This document shows positions 22,441-33,412 of a stretch of 64,000 nt of DNA, one piece after another. The first letter of the stretch is position 1. Each line of letters starts with the position of its first letter. A program made the position numbers and the translations under genes. This DNA comes from Piliocolobus tephrosceles (lineage: Eukaryota > Chordata > Mammalia > Primates > Cercopithecidae): contig NC_045437.1 of NCBI RefSeq assembly GCF_002776525.5, positions 131,970,590-132,034,589 of the forward strand, in the 5' to 3' direction. Under the pieces are notes generated by a model. The model was not told where the DNA came from. It saw only the letters and a list, made by a program, of their open reading frames with translations, and ran no database searches.

Positions 22441-23283
22441 GCTATGATGATTACAGTAAAAATGCACCCAGATAGAGATCAGAAAAAGTCTAAGGTGAAA
22501 CATTTAAAACTCCTAGCTGATGTGTCTCCTGATCAATGCAGTGGTCCTGGGTATCTATGGGCAAACATAGATGCTTCCTAAAAAGTCAGGAAAAAAGAGC
22601 ATCAAAAGACAAGTGTCACTGTGTCACCTGGTGTCTACCATTATTGGAGTCACAGAAACAGCCAAGCCCTTGTAGAAGGAGGGTTCTTTCATTGGGATGT
22701 GAAGGAAACAACCAAAGTACAGTGACTGTCATCCCTTATAACCAAGGCAGCATTTGCAATGGTTAAACTGGATATGTTTTTCTTGGCATGGCCAAGCTAA
22801 GCTTTTGTCATTCACTGAGCAGACGTCCACCAAATTAGAAACACTGGGACAGGCAATTTCTCTGATGTTTTGGTTTCAACAGTACTGATCTGTAATTATT
22901 TCTACAAACAAAAAGAAAGTGTTTGACAGAGACATTTAAAGACCTAAAACAACTTTCTTATAGGAAACACATGTGACTTCTCCAAATTAAAACACACTAT
23001 TATGCTAATAGGAGGACACTCAGCAAGTGGAATTTGCTAGTGATTTGTTGGGGGCCAGGGTAGTGATCAGAAAGTAAGAACCAACTGACTTTTGTTAGCC
23101 GTTTTGAACAGATGCCAACAGAGCAAAGTCCAACAAATATGTCCTTGGAATGACCCTGTTATACACACAGGGGAAGTATCTGTGTTTTTCATGGGACTGT
23201 ACAAAGCTGGGCTTTAGAAAACACAATGAAAATGAATTTCTGGTTTGTATTAGTTAGTGCCTTCTCACCTTGTCCCTGAATTG
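22441..23283. other. Unique DNA, no gene seen
   Basis: No feature recognised. Confidence 0.45.
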
Positions 23284-23297
23284 AAATATACAGTTCT

Positions 23298-23391
23298 TTT
23301 TTTCTTTTAAGTTCTGTGATACATTTTCAGGACATGCATGTTTGTCGCATAGGTAAATATGTGCCATGGTGGTTTCTTGCACCTATCAACC
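23298..23391 (-). mobile_element. Ultra-short L1 insertion (94 bp)
   Basis: Only the last ~90 bases of an L1P 3' UTR, reverse-complemented: 'cttttaagttctgtgataca', 'aatatgtgccatggtggttt'. It is bounded by a 14-bp target duplication with one mismatch, AAATATACAGTTCT (23284-23297) and AAATATACAGGTCT (23392-23405). A severely 5'-truncated retrotransposition event. Confidence 0.88.
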
Positions 23392-23405
23392 AAATATACA
23401 GGTCT

Positions 23406-24529
23406 TTAGACATGAAGTCAAATAGATTTGTATACAAGTATGGTGTGTCTTCTGTGACTTCAGTGTGCAACCTGGTGTAAGAACAGCAATGCCAGCTCTT
23501 TCTCAAAAAGCAAAGTTTGTATTCTGTCTAATTTTACTGCCACCTTCAACATCCACCACAATTTCACCAATAAAAACAAAGAAATTACAAGTCCATACTA
23601 ATGGCCATTGTACTTGGAGATACAGCAACTTGTATTTGAAAACGAGCCATTGATAAAGCACAGTCGCCATCAGAAGGAAGCTTTCACAATGAAACACGTT
23701 TAGTGATCAACAGCGCTAAGTTTGAGAAAAACAATGAATTCCGTGTTTCATTCCACCTCTAAATGCACACTTCAGGAGTAATTTCGTTCATGTGAGGGTA
23801 AGTAGCCCACAATGCAAAGAGGAAAGTACAGTGAAGAAACTTTTGCCAAATTCATGCTTTCTTGATTTATTTTTTTAATAAAAATTGAGAAGAATACTGC
23901 CAACATTTTTTCCATCTATCATTAACTTGTATCATTTCCTATCACCATCATTAGTCTTAGGACTCTACCTCCAAATCTTATTTGACTCTATTACAAGCTC
24001 TTTTTGCTCCAGGTCTTGCTGCTTTTTTTTCATGGCTAATGTCCCCAAGATCATGGGGGACCTAGAACTGGGTTGTTTTTAAATATGTGTTTTGTTTTCT
24101 TTTTGTTTATTACAGGAAATATTCCCTGTTCCCAATAGCTTTGCCTTTGTGAGTTTACAGAAAATGTGCAAGCTCCATTTCTGCAAGCATCGTCCCCGTG
24201 TGACTCACTGAACACATTATAGCACTGCATTAAAATGTAAATGGCATCAGGAAGGGACATCACTTTAACCTCTTATCAATTATCACTGCCTCAGTATGAG
24301 TCAGGTTATCTGCCTATATCTAGAAAAATTAATCACTCCCTGCTGTGACAGTCCTCATATATTCCAGTTTTCCTAAGTACTTTCTAATTTCATGTAATTT
24401 TATCCTTCTCAAAAGGGTGATTTATTAAACTTTTACCTACTTATGACTATCTGTATACATGTGTCAAAGCATGTGTCCTGCTTTTTCCTTCTAGAAGTAC
24501 AGTACGTGCCTGGGGAGTTTGCATGTTAC
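23406..24529. other. Unique DNA, no gene seen
   Basis: No repeat recognised. 23460-23830 has more CpG sites than its surroundings. Short frames on opposite strands there match no protein I know. Confidence 0.4.
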
Positions 24530-24655
24530 CAGTTTTAGCAGTCACTGGGCTGTGCCACAGTGCTTTGCACACATGGCTAAACTACCTCCCTGGGCAATGC
24601 CTCCTCTAGGGCAAAGACCTTAGCTGGTGCTCAATAAATGCTTACTGAGTGATTA
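24530..24655 (+). mobile_element. L2 LINE 3' end fragment
   Basis: 'gggcaaagaccttagc' and 'ggtgctcaataaatgcttac' match the L2 3' end. Confidence 0.55.
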
Positions 24656-24801
24656 GTAAAGATCCTAAGTGGACTAATAAGTTTGGATTTAAAAATTAAA
24701 CACAACAATGTGTCAACTGGTCTGGGGAAGTGTGACCTAACAGAGAATTACTGAAGAGAATGTGGTCCAGATCAGTAGGAGACACCAGGAGACTTCAAGA
24801 G

Positions 24802-25014
24802 TAGTGGTTCTCAACCAAGAACCATCTTGCCCCACACCGGGCTTTTGGTAATGTCTGGAGACATATTTTGGTTTTCATGACTGAGGTTATACTACTGGTA
24901 CCTAGTGGATAGAGGCCAGGGATGCTGCTGAATATCCTGTACTGCACAGAACAGGCCCCCATAATAACAAATTATTTAGCCCCAATTCCCAATAGTGCCA
25001 AGGTTGAGAAACCC
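24802..25014 (+). mobile_element. MER20-type hAT-Charlie DNA transposon
   Basis: Near-full-length: left end 'agtggttctcaacc', then 'ggtaatgtctggagacat', 'gatagaggccagggatgctg', right end 'aaggttgagaaaccc'. The terminal inverted repeats are visible; no transposase is encoded. Confidence 0.9.
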
Positions 25015-25099
25015 ATCTCTAGAGCACTAAGTAGGTAGATTAGGTAGGAGGGGTAGAGGCAGAGCTGAAACAAGAAAAAAATAACATGTGCTGTGCAAC

Positions 25100-25300
25100 C
25101 CAGTCTCTGGCCTAGATATTATGCATAGATCATCTCCTTTAATCCTGACAACAAATCCTTGTGGTCAACATTATACCACCCTATCTTTTGAATGAAGATA
25201 AGCCAAGGTTAAGTAACTGACTCAAGGTCACACAGCTGGAAATGGTAGAGCTGGTATTTTTGAACTCAGGATCTTTTAAACCCTTAACCACCTCCACAAA
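25100..25300 (-). mobile_element. MIR SINE
   Basis: Reverse complement of MIR: 'atcatctcctttaatcctga', 'caaggtcacacagctggaaa', 'tttttgaactcaggatcttt'. Confidence 0.85.
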
Positions 25301-25684
25301 TCTTGCCTCTACTGGAGATTATTTTTTTAGGGTCTAATTTCCAATTAATAAAATTAAAGCATCATGTCATAGCATGTTAAAATGTAATATGAATAAAACT
25401 CATAAACAAGTACCATGATGAGAAAAGAGGGACAGAATTACAAAAGGATTCCTGAAATGAAAATCACACATAGGTATGCAATGACCAAAGCTGGCCTTCA
25501 AAGTTGGCTTTGACTTCCTAAGTGGACAAAGTGGAAAAGAAATTGTAATCAGTTACACAATGCACATTATTGATGAAATGAAAAGCCCACCAATTGCTCA
25601 GGAGTAGCCAGTGTTTCTCAGCTCAGAGGACTGAGAGAAGTTTCTCATAGTCCTCATAAGTAAGCCACTATCTGTATCATCAAG
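25301..25684. other. Unique DNA, no gene seen
   Basis: No feature recognised. Confidence 0.45.
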
Positions 25685-25901
25685 AGTATCTCTATTCGTG
25701 TCCTTGGTCCACTTTTTAATGTGTTTTTTTTTTCTTTTAAATTTATTTAAGTTCTTTATAAATGCTGGAGATTAGACCTTTGCCAGATGCATAGTTTGCA
25801 AGTATTTTCTCCTATTCTGTAGGTTGTCTATTTACTCTGTTGATAGTTTCTTTTGCTGTGTAGAAACTCTTAAGTTTAATCAGAACCCATGTCAATTTAT
25901 A
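25685..25901 (-). mobile_element. Inverted 5' segment of a twin-primed L1
   Basis: Reverse complement of the L1 ORF2 3' region ('gccagatgcatagtttgcaa', 'tttcttttgctgtgtagaaa'). The L1 position at its left edge matches the position where the forward segment at 26171 begins, so this is the inverted 5' half of one insertion. An Alu later landed at the junction. Confidence 0.85.
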
Positions 25902-26170
25902 GGCTTTTTTCTGAGATGAAGTCTCTCTCTGTTGCCTAGGCTGGAGTGCAATGGCACTGTCTCGGCTCACTGTAACCTCCACCTCTCGGGTTCAAGCGAT
26001 TCTCCTGCCTCAGCCTCCCGAGTTGCTGGAACTATAGGCACGTGCCACTACACCCGGCTATTTTTTGTATTTTTAGTAGAAATGGGGTTTCGTCATGTTG
26101 AACAGGCTGTTCTCGAACTCCTGACCTCAGGATCCACTCACCTCAGTCTCCCAGAGTGCTGGGATTACAG
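25902..26170 (-). mobile_element. AluS-type SINE at the L1 inversion junction
   Basis: Dimeric Alu lacking about the first 22 bases of its sense 5' end. The target duplication AATTTATA lies at 25894-25901 and 26171-26178. Sequence type AluS ('ggttcaagcgattctcctgc'). Confidence 0.9.
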
Positions 26171-27050
26171 AATTTATACACTTTTCTAAAGAAGACATAT
26201 GTGCCACCAACAAGCATATGAAAAAAAGCTAATTATCACTGGTCATTAGAGAAATACAAATCAAAACCACAATGAGATACCATGTCACAGTCAGAATGGC
26301 TATTATTAAAATGTTTAAAAAAATAACAGATGCTAGTAAGGTTGTGGAGGAAAGGAAATACTTTATACTGTTGATGGGAGTGTCAGTTCAACCATTGTGG
26401 AAAGATATGGCAAGTCCTCAAAGACACAGAAAATGGCTCCTCATGGTATCTCTTTAGAACTCAGTTTACACCTGATGAGGACATAAGATATTTAAAGACA
26501 TAAAACTATCATTCAAACCCAGCAATTCCATTACTGGGTAGATACCAAGGGGATTAGAAATCATTCTACCATAAAGACACATGAACATGAATGTTCATTG
26601 CAGCACTATTCACAATAGCAAAGACATGGAATCAACTTAACTACCCATCAATAACAGATCGGATAAAGAAAACATGGTACATATACATCATGGAGTACCA
26701 TGCAGCCATAAAAAGAACAAGATTATGTCCTTTGCAGAAACATGGATGGAGCTGAAAGCCATTATCCTAACCAAATTAATGCAGAAACAGAAAACCAAAT
26801 ACTGCATGTTCTCATTTGTAAGTGGGAGCTAAATGATGAGAACTCATGAACACAAAGAAGAGGACAACAGACACTGGGGTCTACTTGAGGTGGGAGGTTG
26901 GGAGGAGGAAGAGAAGCAGAAAAGATAACTATTGGGTACTAGGCCTAGTGCCTCAGTGACAAAATAATATGTACAAGAAATCCATGTGACCCGAGTTCAC
27001 CTATGTAACAAACCTGCACATGTACCGCCAAACCTAAAAGTTAAACAGAA
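26171..27050 (+). mobile_element. L1 (L1PB/L1MA-type) 3' segment
   Basis: The C-terminal end of ORF2 and the 3' UTR: 'gagataccatgtcacagtca', 'cattactgggtagatacca', 'actattgggtactaggccta', 'aaacctgcacatgtaccgcc'. It carries a foreign ~45-bp block at 26433-26480 that matches the downstream flank. ORF2 is broken by stops and that block. Confidence 0.9.
26433..26472 (+). repeat. Segment duplicated from the downstream flank into L1
   Basis: 'atggctcctcatggt' and 'tagaactcagttt' at 26433-26468 recur at 27254-27288. Thirty-two of 35 aligned bases match. The L1 consensus has no such text at this point, whereas the downstream copy fits its own MIR-like context, so the flank is the likely source. Confidence 0.8.
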
Positions 27051-27249
27051 TATTTTTACAATGAGTAAAACTGTTTTGCTTTGCCATTTCTCTCAGCATC
27101 CCTCTGTCCAATAATCCAAAACAGTTTATTAGAAGGGATGGGTTGGACATGGACCAAAAGAGAGCAAAGGTACTAACTGTGATCTGACTATGTTTAAGTA
27201 CCCAAACCAAGAGGATGGAAAGCTTCAACACCATGAGTCAGTCCTCTAG

Positions 27250-27335
27250 GGACATGGCTCCTCATGGTGCCTCTGTAGAACTCAGTTTCCACACATGTAA
27301 AATTAGATGGTTAGCAAGTATCTTGTAAGGCAATG
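27250..27335 (+). mobile_element. MIR-like fragment (likely donor of the L1 patch)
   Basis: 'agaactcagtttccacacat', 'gtaaaattagatggttagca' follow the 3' half of MIR. Its first 40 bases match the block inside the L1 at 26433. Confidence 0.5.
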
Positions 27336-27344
27336 GTTCATCAT

Positions 27345-27580
27345 GTTTTAATTCATTCAAGAAGAATTGGATCATTACTCAGTGTTGGCCATTGGGCTGG
27401 GGTCTGCACCTAGTTTGCAGAGATAAACGTGGCAGAAGGAATCCTTGTCACTACAGAGTTATAGCTTGATGAAAGACAGATTCACCTACATATACAACCC
27501 CAAATTACACACATAACAGATATTTACAGAGCACCTACAATGGGTTAGCCACTGTAATGCAATGGATATATCTATCATTT
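27345..27580 (-). mobile_element. L2 LINE 3' fragments
   Basis: 'aattcattcaagaagaattg', 'ttgggctggggtctgcacc', then near 27518 'gatatttacagagcacctac'. These look like two diverged L2 3' pieces in the same orientation. Confidence 0.5.
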
Positions 27581-28206
27581 TGTTGTTAAAACTTATCACA
27601 TTAAACATTTTTTTTTTTTTTGATTCTTGCATTGAGAGGAACTAAGGTAGATACCCAAGTGACTAAGTGGAGAAGATTCAAATAAGGAGACTTGCAGTGG
27701 CTCCACCTATTCTTAAAAAGGTCTTGCATTTTTACTTGAGAGAGTGACATTCCTATAGCAGTCAGACTGAATGATGTGGATGGTGTGTAGCACCTAATCT
27801 GTACTGCTGGACCCCTGGGCACTTGGATCCATCTACTCATCCATCTAACACCAGGCTACAAGTCATTCAGGTTGGTCCAGATAAAACCAATACCAAGCTT
27901 CTACAATACAGGGTCAGGTGGCCATGATATTCCTTTGACTATTCAGTGTTGAATCCAGCAATCCCACAAAACCAATTTGCTCAGTCAATATTACTAGCAG
28001 TGTCAGCTTCTCAGCTCTGGCAGAAGGTTGTCTCTACCCCCCTAATCACTGGAACATAATAGAGATTCATTTCCCTTCTGAAAGGAAGCTCTACCAAGAG
28101 AAAAGGGAAAGATAATACATTTTGTCACCTCTGACTAAAATTATTGTATTTCTCTAAAAGCAATAATCTTTACCATTACAATGGCATGACCAGGGCTTCA
28201 CATCGC
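27581..28206. other. Unique DNA, no gene seen
   Basis: A T13 run at about 27609-27621; otherwise no feature recognised. Confidence 0.45.
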
Positions 28207-28231
28207 ATAGTGTTGTTCATTTTCTGTTTGG

Positions 28232-28542
28232 TTTTTTTTTGAGATGGAGTCTCACTCTGTCGCCCAGGATGGAGTGCAGTGGTGCGATCTCGGCTCACTG
28301 CAAGCTCCACCTCCTGGGTTCACACCATTCTCCTGCCTCAATCTCTGGAGTAGCTGGGACTACAGGTGCCTGCCAATATGCCCTGCTATTTTTTTTTTTT
28401 TTTTTTTTTTTTTTTTGTATTTTTAGTACAGACAGGGTTTCACTATGTTGGTCAGGATGGTCTCAATTTCCTGACCTCGTGATCCGCCCACCTTGGCCTC
28501 CCAAAGTGCTGGGATTACAGGTATGAGCCACTGTGCCCGGCC
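28232..28542 (-). mobile_element. AluY-type SINE with expanded linker
   Basis: Dimeric Alu; 'ctcactgcaagctccacctc' and 'cctgacctcgtgatccgccc' are AluY-like. The middle A-rich linker has expanded to T28 (28389-28416, plus strand). The target duplication ATAGTGTT lies at 28207-28214 and 28543-28550; the bases between the left copy and the body are a decayed tail. Confidence 0.92.
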
Positions 28543-28550
28543 ATAGTGTT

Positions 28551-29706
28551 TGTTTTAATCGGGTACTTTGTCAGTTCCATCCCAGAGTGGATTCATTCTT
28601 CTCCAGAAACCTCACCAAATTGGGTTTGATTTTTCCTATGAAATGACATTTGGCTGCACAAACATGCTCGACTGTATTAAAGGATAGCGTGAAGAACATC
28701 ATCACTTCAGTGATGCGAACCCAGCCCAGATGAAAAACATCAGAAACCTTCATACTCCCTACACTTTTCCCCCAAAGACTTCAAAAGGTCTAATTCTTTC
28801 TCACTTAGGTTCAGTCCATTCCTAGATCTGAGCCGAGAGAGGAGAATGCAAGAGTTTATTTTAAATTATATTTGGCTTTAAAAACCCACTGTGTTTCTAA
28901 TTCTGAAAACAAAAGTGTAGTTATCTGAAAATACAGAGAAAAGGCTGTGCTCTCTAAATCATGTTATAATCTGTAGGAGGTGGTTGTTGTTGTTGTTGTT
29001 ACCACAAACACTACCTAGCACACTGTTAGACAAGATAAGTTATCTAGATAGCCTACTCGACTCAGAGGGAATTTCTATCTAAAAAAGCAAATATTGGTGT
29101 GCGTCTAACTGATGTTCAAACAAAGTACAAAGAGTTTCAGATGTAAGATATTGAAAGACATAAAATGACCCTGTTAAGGGTATATATAGTTAATATGCTA
29201 GAAGATTCATGAATTTTATTGTTAACATGTATTTTCAAAAGTAAACGTAAAGTTAGATCTTGTCCTTTGATCAATGGCTAGTAAATAAAAATGAATTTCT
29301 AGTTTTTACAGTATATTCAAACTTCAGAGTTTACATTTTAACACCCAGAAAAAAGTTTTATTAACATTTTCAAAAAACAATATTTTTGATTAAAGGAGGC
29401 AAGACTTTAAGATGAAAACTTGAAAAGTGGAAAAAGTAAAAAACTGGACAATTAGTTAAAATGAATATTCTTATTATACTACTAGGAACAAATTCTAGTT
29501 ATAAGATTAATTATGGGAATGATATGACAGTTGATGCCTATGATACGAGATTACCTAGGCCATGTTTTGTGTGTTTTTTAAAGAGGCATAAAATGAATAA
29601 AGGCAGCTGCTTTTATTAATTACCTTTCACTCAATCAAGAAAAGATTCATGGGAAGGAAAGTAGGATGTTAGACTATGTTCATTCATATCCACCTACTTT
29701 AAAAAC
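28551..29706. other. Unique DNA with a (TTG)n run
   Basis: A short (GTT)n microsatellite lies at 28983-29000. The remainder is AT-rich with no recognisable repeat or gene. Confidence 0.45.
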
Positions 29707-29718
29707 TAACATGAAAGG

Positions 29719-30031
29719 CGGTGGCTCATGCCTATAATCCCACCACTTTGGGAGGCCGCGGCAGGTGGATCACAACAAGGTCAGGAGATCGAGACCATCC
29801 TGGCTAACGTGGTGAAACTCCGTCTCTACTAAAAATACAAAAAATTAGCCGGGCATGGTGGCGGGCACCTGTAGTCCCAGCTACTCAGGAGGCTGAGGCA
29901 GGAGAATGGCGTGAACCCAGGAGGTGGAGCTTACAGTGAGCTGAGATTGCGCCACTACACTCTAGCCTGGGCTACAGAGTGAGACTCCATCTCAAATAAA
30001 TAAATAAAAATAAACAAATAAAAATAAAAAA
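29719..30031 (+). mobile_element. AluY-type SINE
   Basis: Lacks the first ~10 bases. The tail is a TAAA-type repeat. A perfect 12-bp target duplication TAACATGAAAGG lies at 29707-29718 and 30032-30043. 'gaggtggagcttacagtgag' and 'ggcgtgaacccaggaggt' are AluY-like. Confidence 0.95.
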
Positions 30032-30043
30032 TAACATGAAAGG

Positions 30044-31556
30044 AATTAAACTGTTTCATTTTGGTTGTATTGAGTCAATTGTACTATTACACTGTCTAAT
30101 GGGTATTGAGAGCTTTCTCTTGACGTATGCCTTCCAAAACAAGACCAGCGAAGAATTGGTCTTTGAGGAAGAAATCTGATGCTTCATTCTTCCACATTGC
30201 TTTTCTTTAAACTTTGACATTGAAATAACATGTAGAAATACTTCTCATTTTAAAAAGGGTATATTCTTAATTGTATGAAAAGCACCAGAAGAGTACCTAA
30301 AAATAGAAGATCCCTAAAATGCTAGGGTCTTTATCATGTCAAATGACAGTTGCTAGTTTATGACAGTTTATTTTTTCACTTTGCAATTACATAAAAATAG
30401 CAGTAACATGGCAAGTGAGATGATGCAAATGATTCACATGCTGAATTATTCGATTTCAGTCGTTGACTTCACACGAGACATCTTCCAACGTACAGTGCAT
30501 AAATCATGATGAATGTTTTTGCCACAACCACTCAAAAAACCTCTCTGATCAGGCATACAGCCTGGAATTCCTGGTGTCTCCTTAACTAAATCCAAAGTGA
30601 TTCTATACGTTAAGGGTTGAAGGGTGGGGTTCCAGCAAACGGTCTCCAGGAAGTGACATTCTCTTCTGAGAAAGGTCAGTTAGAAAGCTGACTGACCACA
30701 CAGGCATGCTATTTTCCAAATTGACTATGTAATCATACTCATAGCGCCAACATATCCACAAGGTAAAAATGGCCCTTCTGTAGGGTGGTTATTTTCAACA
30801 GCTGAAATATGGGTTGTGACCTGACCATGGTTGCTGGAATGGTCTCCACCATGGACCAGACTAAACCTGGTACCTTCTCACAAATGCATTGTGTGAGATT
30901 AAAGGGTACTTGGTTATGGAAGACTTCTCGCATTATCTCAAATAAGTTAGGGCCCCTGTTATGTAATCTCACAGCATCTGTACTTCTCTGTACAGCATAT
31001 TCTGCCATGCTACTTACTTTGAGTATTATTACTGGAGTAAGATCATTTGCCCCCTAGAGTAAGGGCCTCCATACCTCTATTTCCTAGTCTCTTTGCCTAA
31101 TTAGCGGCACATAAAAGACATTTGATAAAAATATGCTAACTAAATAGGTAAACACCATTCCTATCACTCAGCTACAGCTTTCTCAGACACTAAAATTCTC
31201 TTCATAGATGAAAAGGTGTTTGTTAACCTTTAAACAAATATTCTTGTAATACATTAAATAAAACATCATTCGTATCATCCTCTGTCATGTTCTAAATTTC
31301 TCATACCCTTCTGATTTTGCAAAAATACAAAAATTAACTTAGATTTCACTCAGGGAAGAAACTACCATTTCCTAAAGAAACCCTCTCATTAGAATACTGT
31401 CCTTTTGTCTTCATTTCAAGTAGCTGAATTTGCAATACATTACTACCTGAAGGAAAAAAAAAAAAAAAAAAAAAGACATGTTTTCATGATTTAAAACCAT
31501 GCTTCGCATTTGAGTGTAAAGCAAGAGATAAAAATAGGCCATCATGATTTCATGAT
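30044..31556. other. Unique DNA, no gene seen
   Basis: No repeat recognised apart from an A-run at about 31452-31474. The stretch 30400-30600 has several isolated CpGs and looks like unique, possibly constrained DNA. Complementary short frames at 30739-31057 match no known protein. Confidence 0.4.
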
Positions 31557-32027
31557 GACTTTGTAACTATTACTATGTCACTTAAGAGACTCATAGGCAA
31601 AGGTTTTTCTTCCTAAATAGATACAACTTTTTTTTTTTAAACCAAGTTCATAACCTAATTATTGCTGGTTTTGCTGATACTATAATTCCTACATAAATAT
31701 GATTATAACATTTGATCATGATTTAATAATTTCCTATTTTACACCCAGATGCTAAGTATGGTTGTTTTGGGGTGGTAATGTGATGGGCAGTTAAAATTCA
31801 CATTTTCTAAATGAACTTAAGTATAAGAATTTCTTACTTTTAGAAGCAGAGAAAAAAATTAACTGTCAAAAGATGTGTTTCAAAACAAAGGAATTATAAT
31901 ATTAGCAAAGCCAGCAATCATTAGGTTATGAATTTGGTAAAATAAAGTTATAATCATATCTACTTAGGAAGAAGAACCTTTGTGAATTTCTCTTAAGTGC
32001 CATAGTAATAGTATCAGTTACAAAGTC
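31557..32027. repeat. Long imperfect inverted repeat with 198-bp loop
   Basis: The left arm 31557-31690 is the reverse complement of the right arm 31889-32027 at roughly 85% identity outside small gaps. Shared blocks read on the left arm include 'gactttgtaac', 'tattactatg', 'cacttaagaga', 'ttcataacctaat' and 'ataattcct'. The arms are about 135 bp. No transposon family, terminal dinucleotide or target duplication is evident. A transcript across it could fold into a long hairpin. Confidence 0.88.
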
Positions 32028-32059
32028 AAAAATTCAGATGTCAGTGAATTCCTGTCATT

Positions 32060-32165
32060 AGTTTTAATAGTGAATTTTCATGTTTTTGTTCATCTACTGC
32101 CTTCCCCAGAACATCAGGGATCTGGCACGTAGTAGTCACTCAATAAATATTTGTTGAACTACTAC
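32060..32165 (+). mobile_element. L2 LINE 3' end
   Basis: 'acatcagggatctggcacgt', 'agtcactcaataaatatttg', 'ttgaact': a good match to the L2 3' terminus. Confidence 0.8.
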
Positions 32166-33284
32166 AGGGGTGAACACAGCTCCTCAGAAAAGCTGAATTC
32201 GGAGAGGTTAAATTAGTCTTGATTTTCAATGGTATATTGGGCAGACATATGACATCAGAGCATTGCTGTCAGATACAGCAAACTCTTATTCCCTCAGCCT
32301 GTCCCACCTTTACTCCTGGCCAAGCATTGGACCTCAGACACAGGGCAAAATGAAGAAGAGTCTTGCCAAGTGCTGAGAGAGAAGCCTGCTTTGCCCGGCC
32401 GCCAATGCCTGGGGTTTGGCGTGCTAAGGCATCTGTTGTGGTTGTGGATTTGAGTTGAGTGATTCCTGCTGAAAACACTGTGAATAATTCTAACAATGTT
32501 ACTGCATGCTGTTGCCCTTGTCTTTCTTCTCTCTGGGTCATGTTTCCAGCCACAGATGATTAGTAATAAACACTAATCAGTAAACTGGTCAGAAAACAAT
32601 GCCAAAGCTAAGGTCTGCCAAACGTGCACTAATCGGATACTGGGTTCTGATTTTAATTAGGCCTGGACGTTTGTTTTTAAGTTAGTACGGGGGAAGAAGG
32701 TGGGGGATTAAATAAAAAGAAAAGCAACAGCAGGGAACTGATCTTCTGGCAGATTAAGCATCATCAATCTTTCTTGTTTTCTATAGTTATAAAATAAGTC
32801 TTAAAAAGTTTGTGCCACATTATTTTTTCCACATGTAGGTATGTGAGAGAGGGTGGGTCTCCCAGAAGGCTCAAACTGCAGTCTTGTTTCCTCATGCTCG
32901 GTCAGTTTGTTGATTATATATCTTTATATCTATACATATATATAATACTTCCAGTCTAAAAAATACACCTGCATCTAATGGAGAACTATCTCAGACACAT
33001 CCTCCATCTTCCACAGGCATCAGGGGGAGAAAGTTAATACAGCCAGCGGGAAAGACTGCGATGCTTATGCTTAGCCACATCTAAATATCATCTTATAAGA
33101 AGACCATCAAAATGTGAAGCTCTAGCTCTTTGGTTTTTAATCCTACAGGATTCTAATAAGAATATTTCTTACTTCTACTTACTCTCTTACTTTGCAACCT
33201 TTGTCCACAAAACATGCTACATATAAATTTGATCTATATTTTGGCCATATTTTATCATAAGATACATCAAAGCCTCTAAGATCC
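32166..33284. other. Unique DNA, candidate non-coding element
   Basis: No gene recognised. About 32560-32780 is unique and has homeodomain-type cores (ATTAG, TAAT) and 'ttttaattaggcctgg'. The minus-strand 94-codon frame at 32269-32553 begins at an ATG but resembles no family I know. A TA-rich simple stretch lies at 32910-32945. Confidence 0.4.
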
Positions 33285-33412
33285 AAATTTATATTTTCCC
33301 TCCTTGCATCTAGAGATTGTTGCTCCTTGCATATAGAGATTTTTGTTCATTCTTAATGAGTCATATTCCTGGGACAGCATCTAGCACATAGTAAGTGTTC
33401 TATTATTATTTC
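33285..33412 (+). mobile_element. L2 LINE 3' end fragment
   Basis: 'cctgggacagcatctagcac', 'atagtaagtgttctattatt'. A short internal duplication, 'cttgcat.tagagat', occurs at about 33303 and 33326. Confidence 0.6.

Noticed and set aside
28571..28753. 60-codon minus-strand frame in unique DNA
   Set aside because: Begins at an ATG but is short, with no recognisable motif.
31557..32027. Explaining the inverted repeat as two opposite Alus or MIRs
   Set aside because: Neither arm has Alu or MIR text, an A/B box, or an A-tail, so a pair of known SINEs does not fit.
32269..32553. 94-codon minus-strand frame with an ATG start
   Set aside because: Has CpGs and an ATG, but no domain, no splice evidence and no neighbours. 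It could be tested by conservation; not enough to call it a gene.
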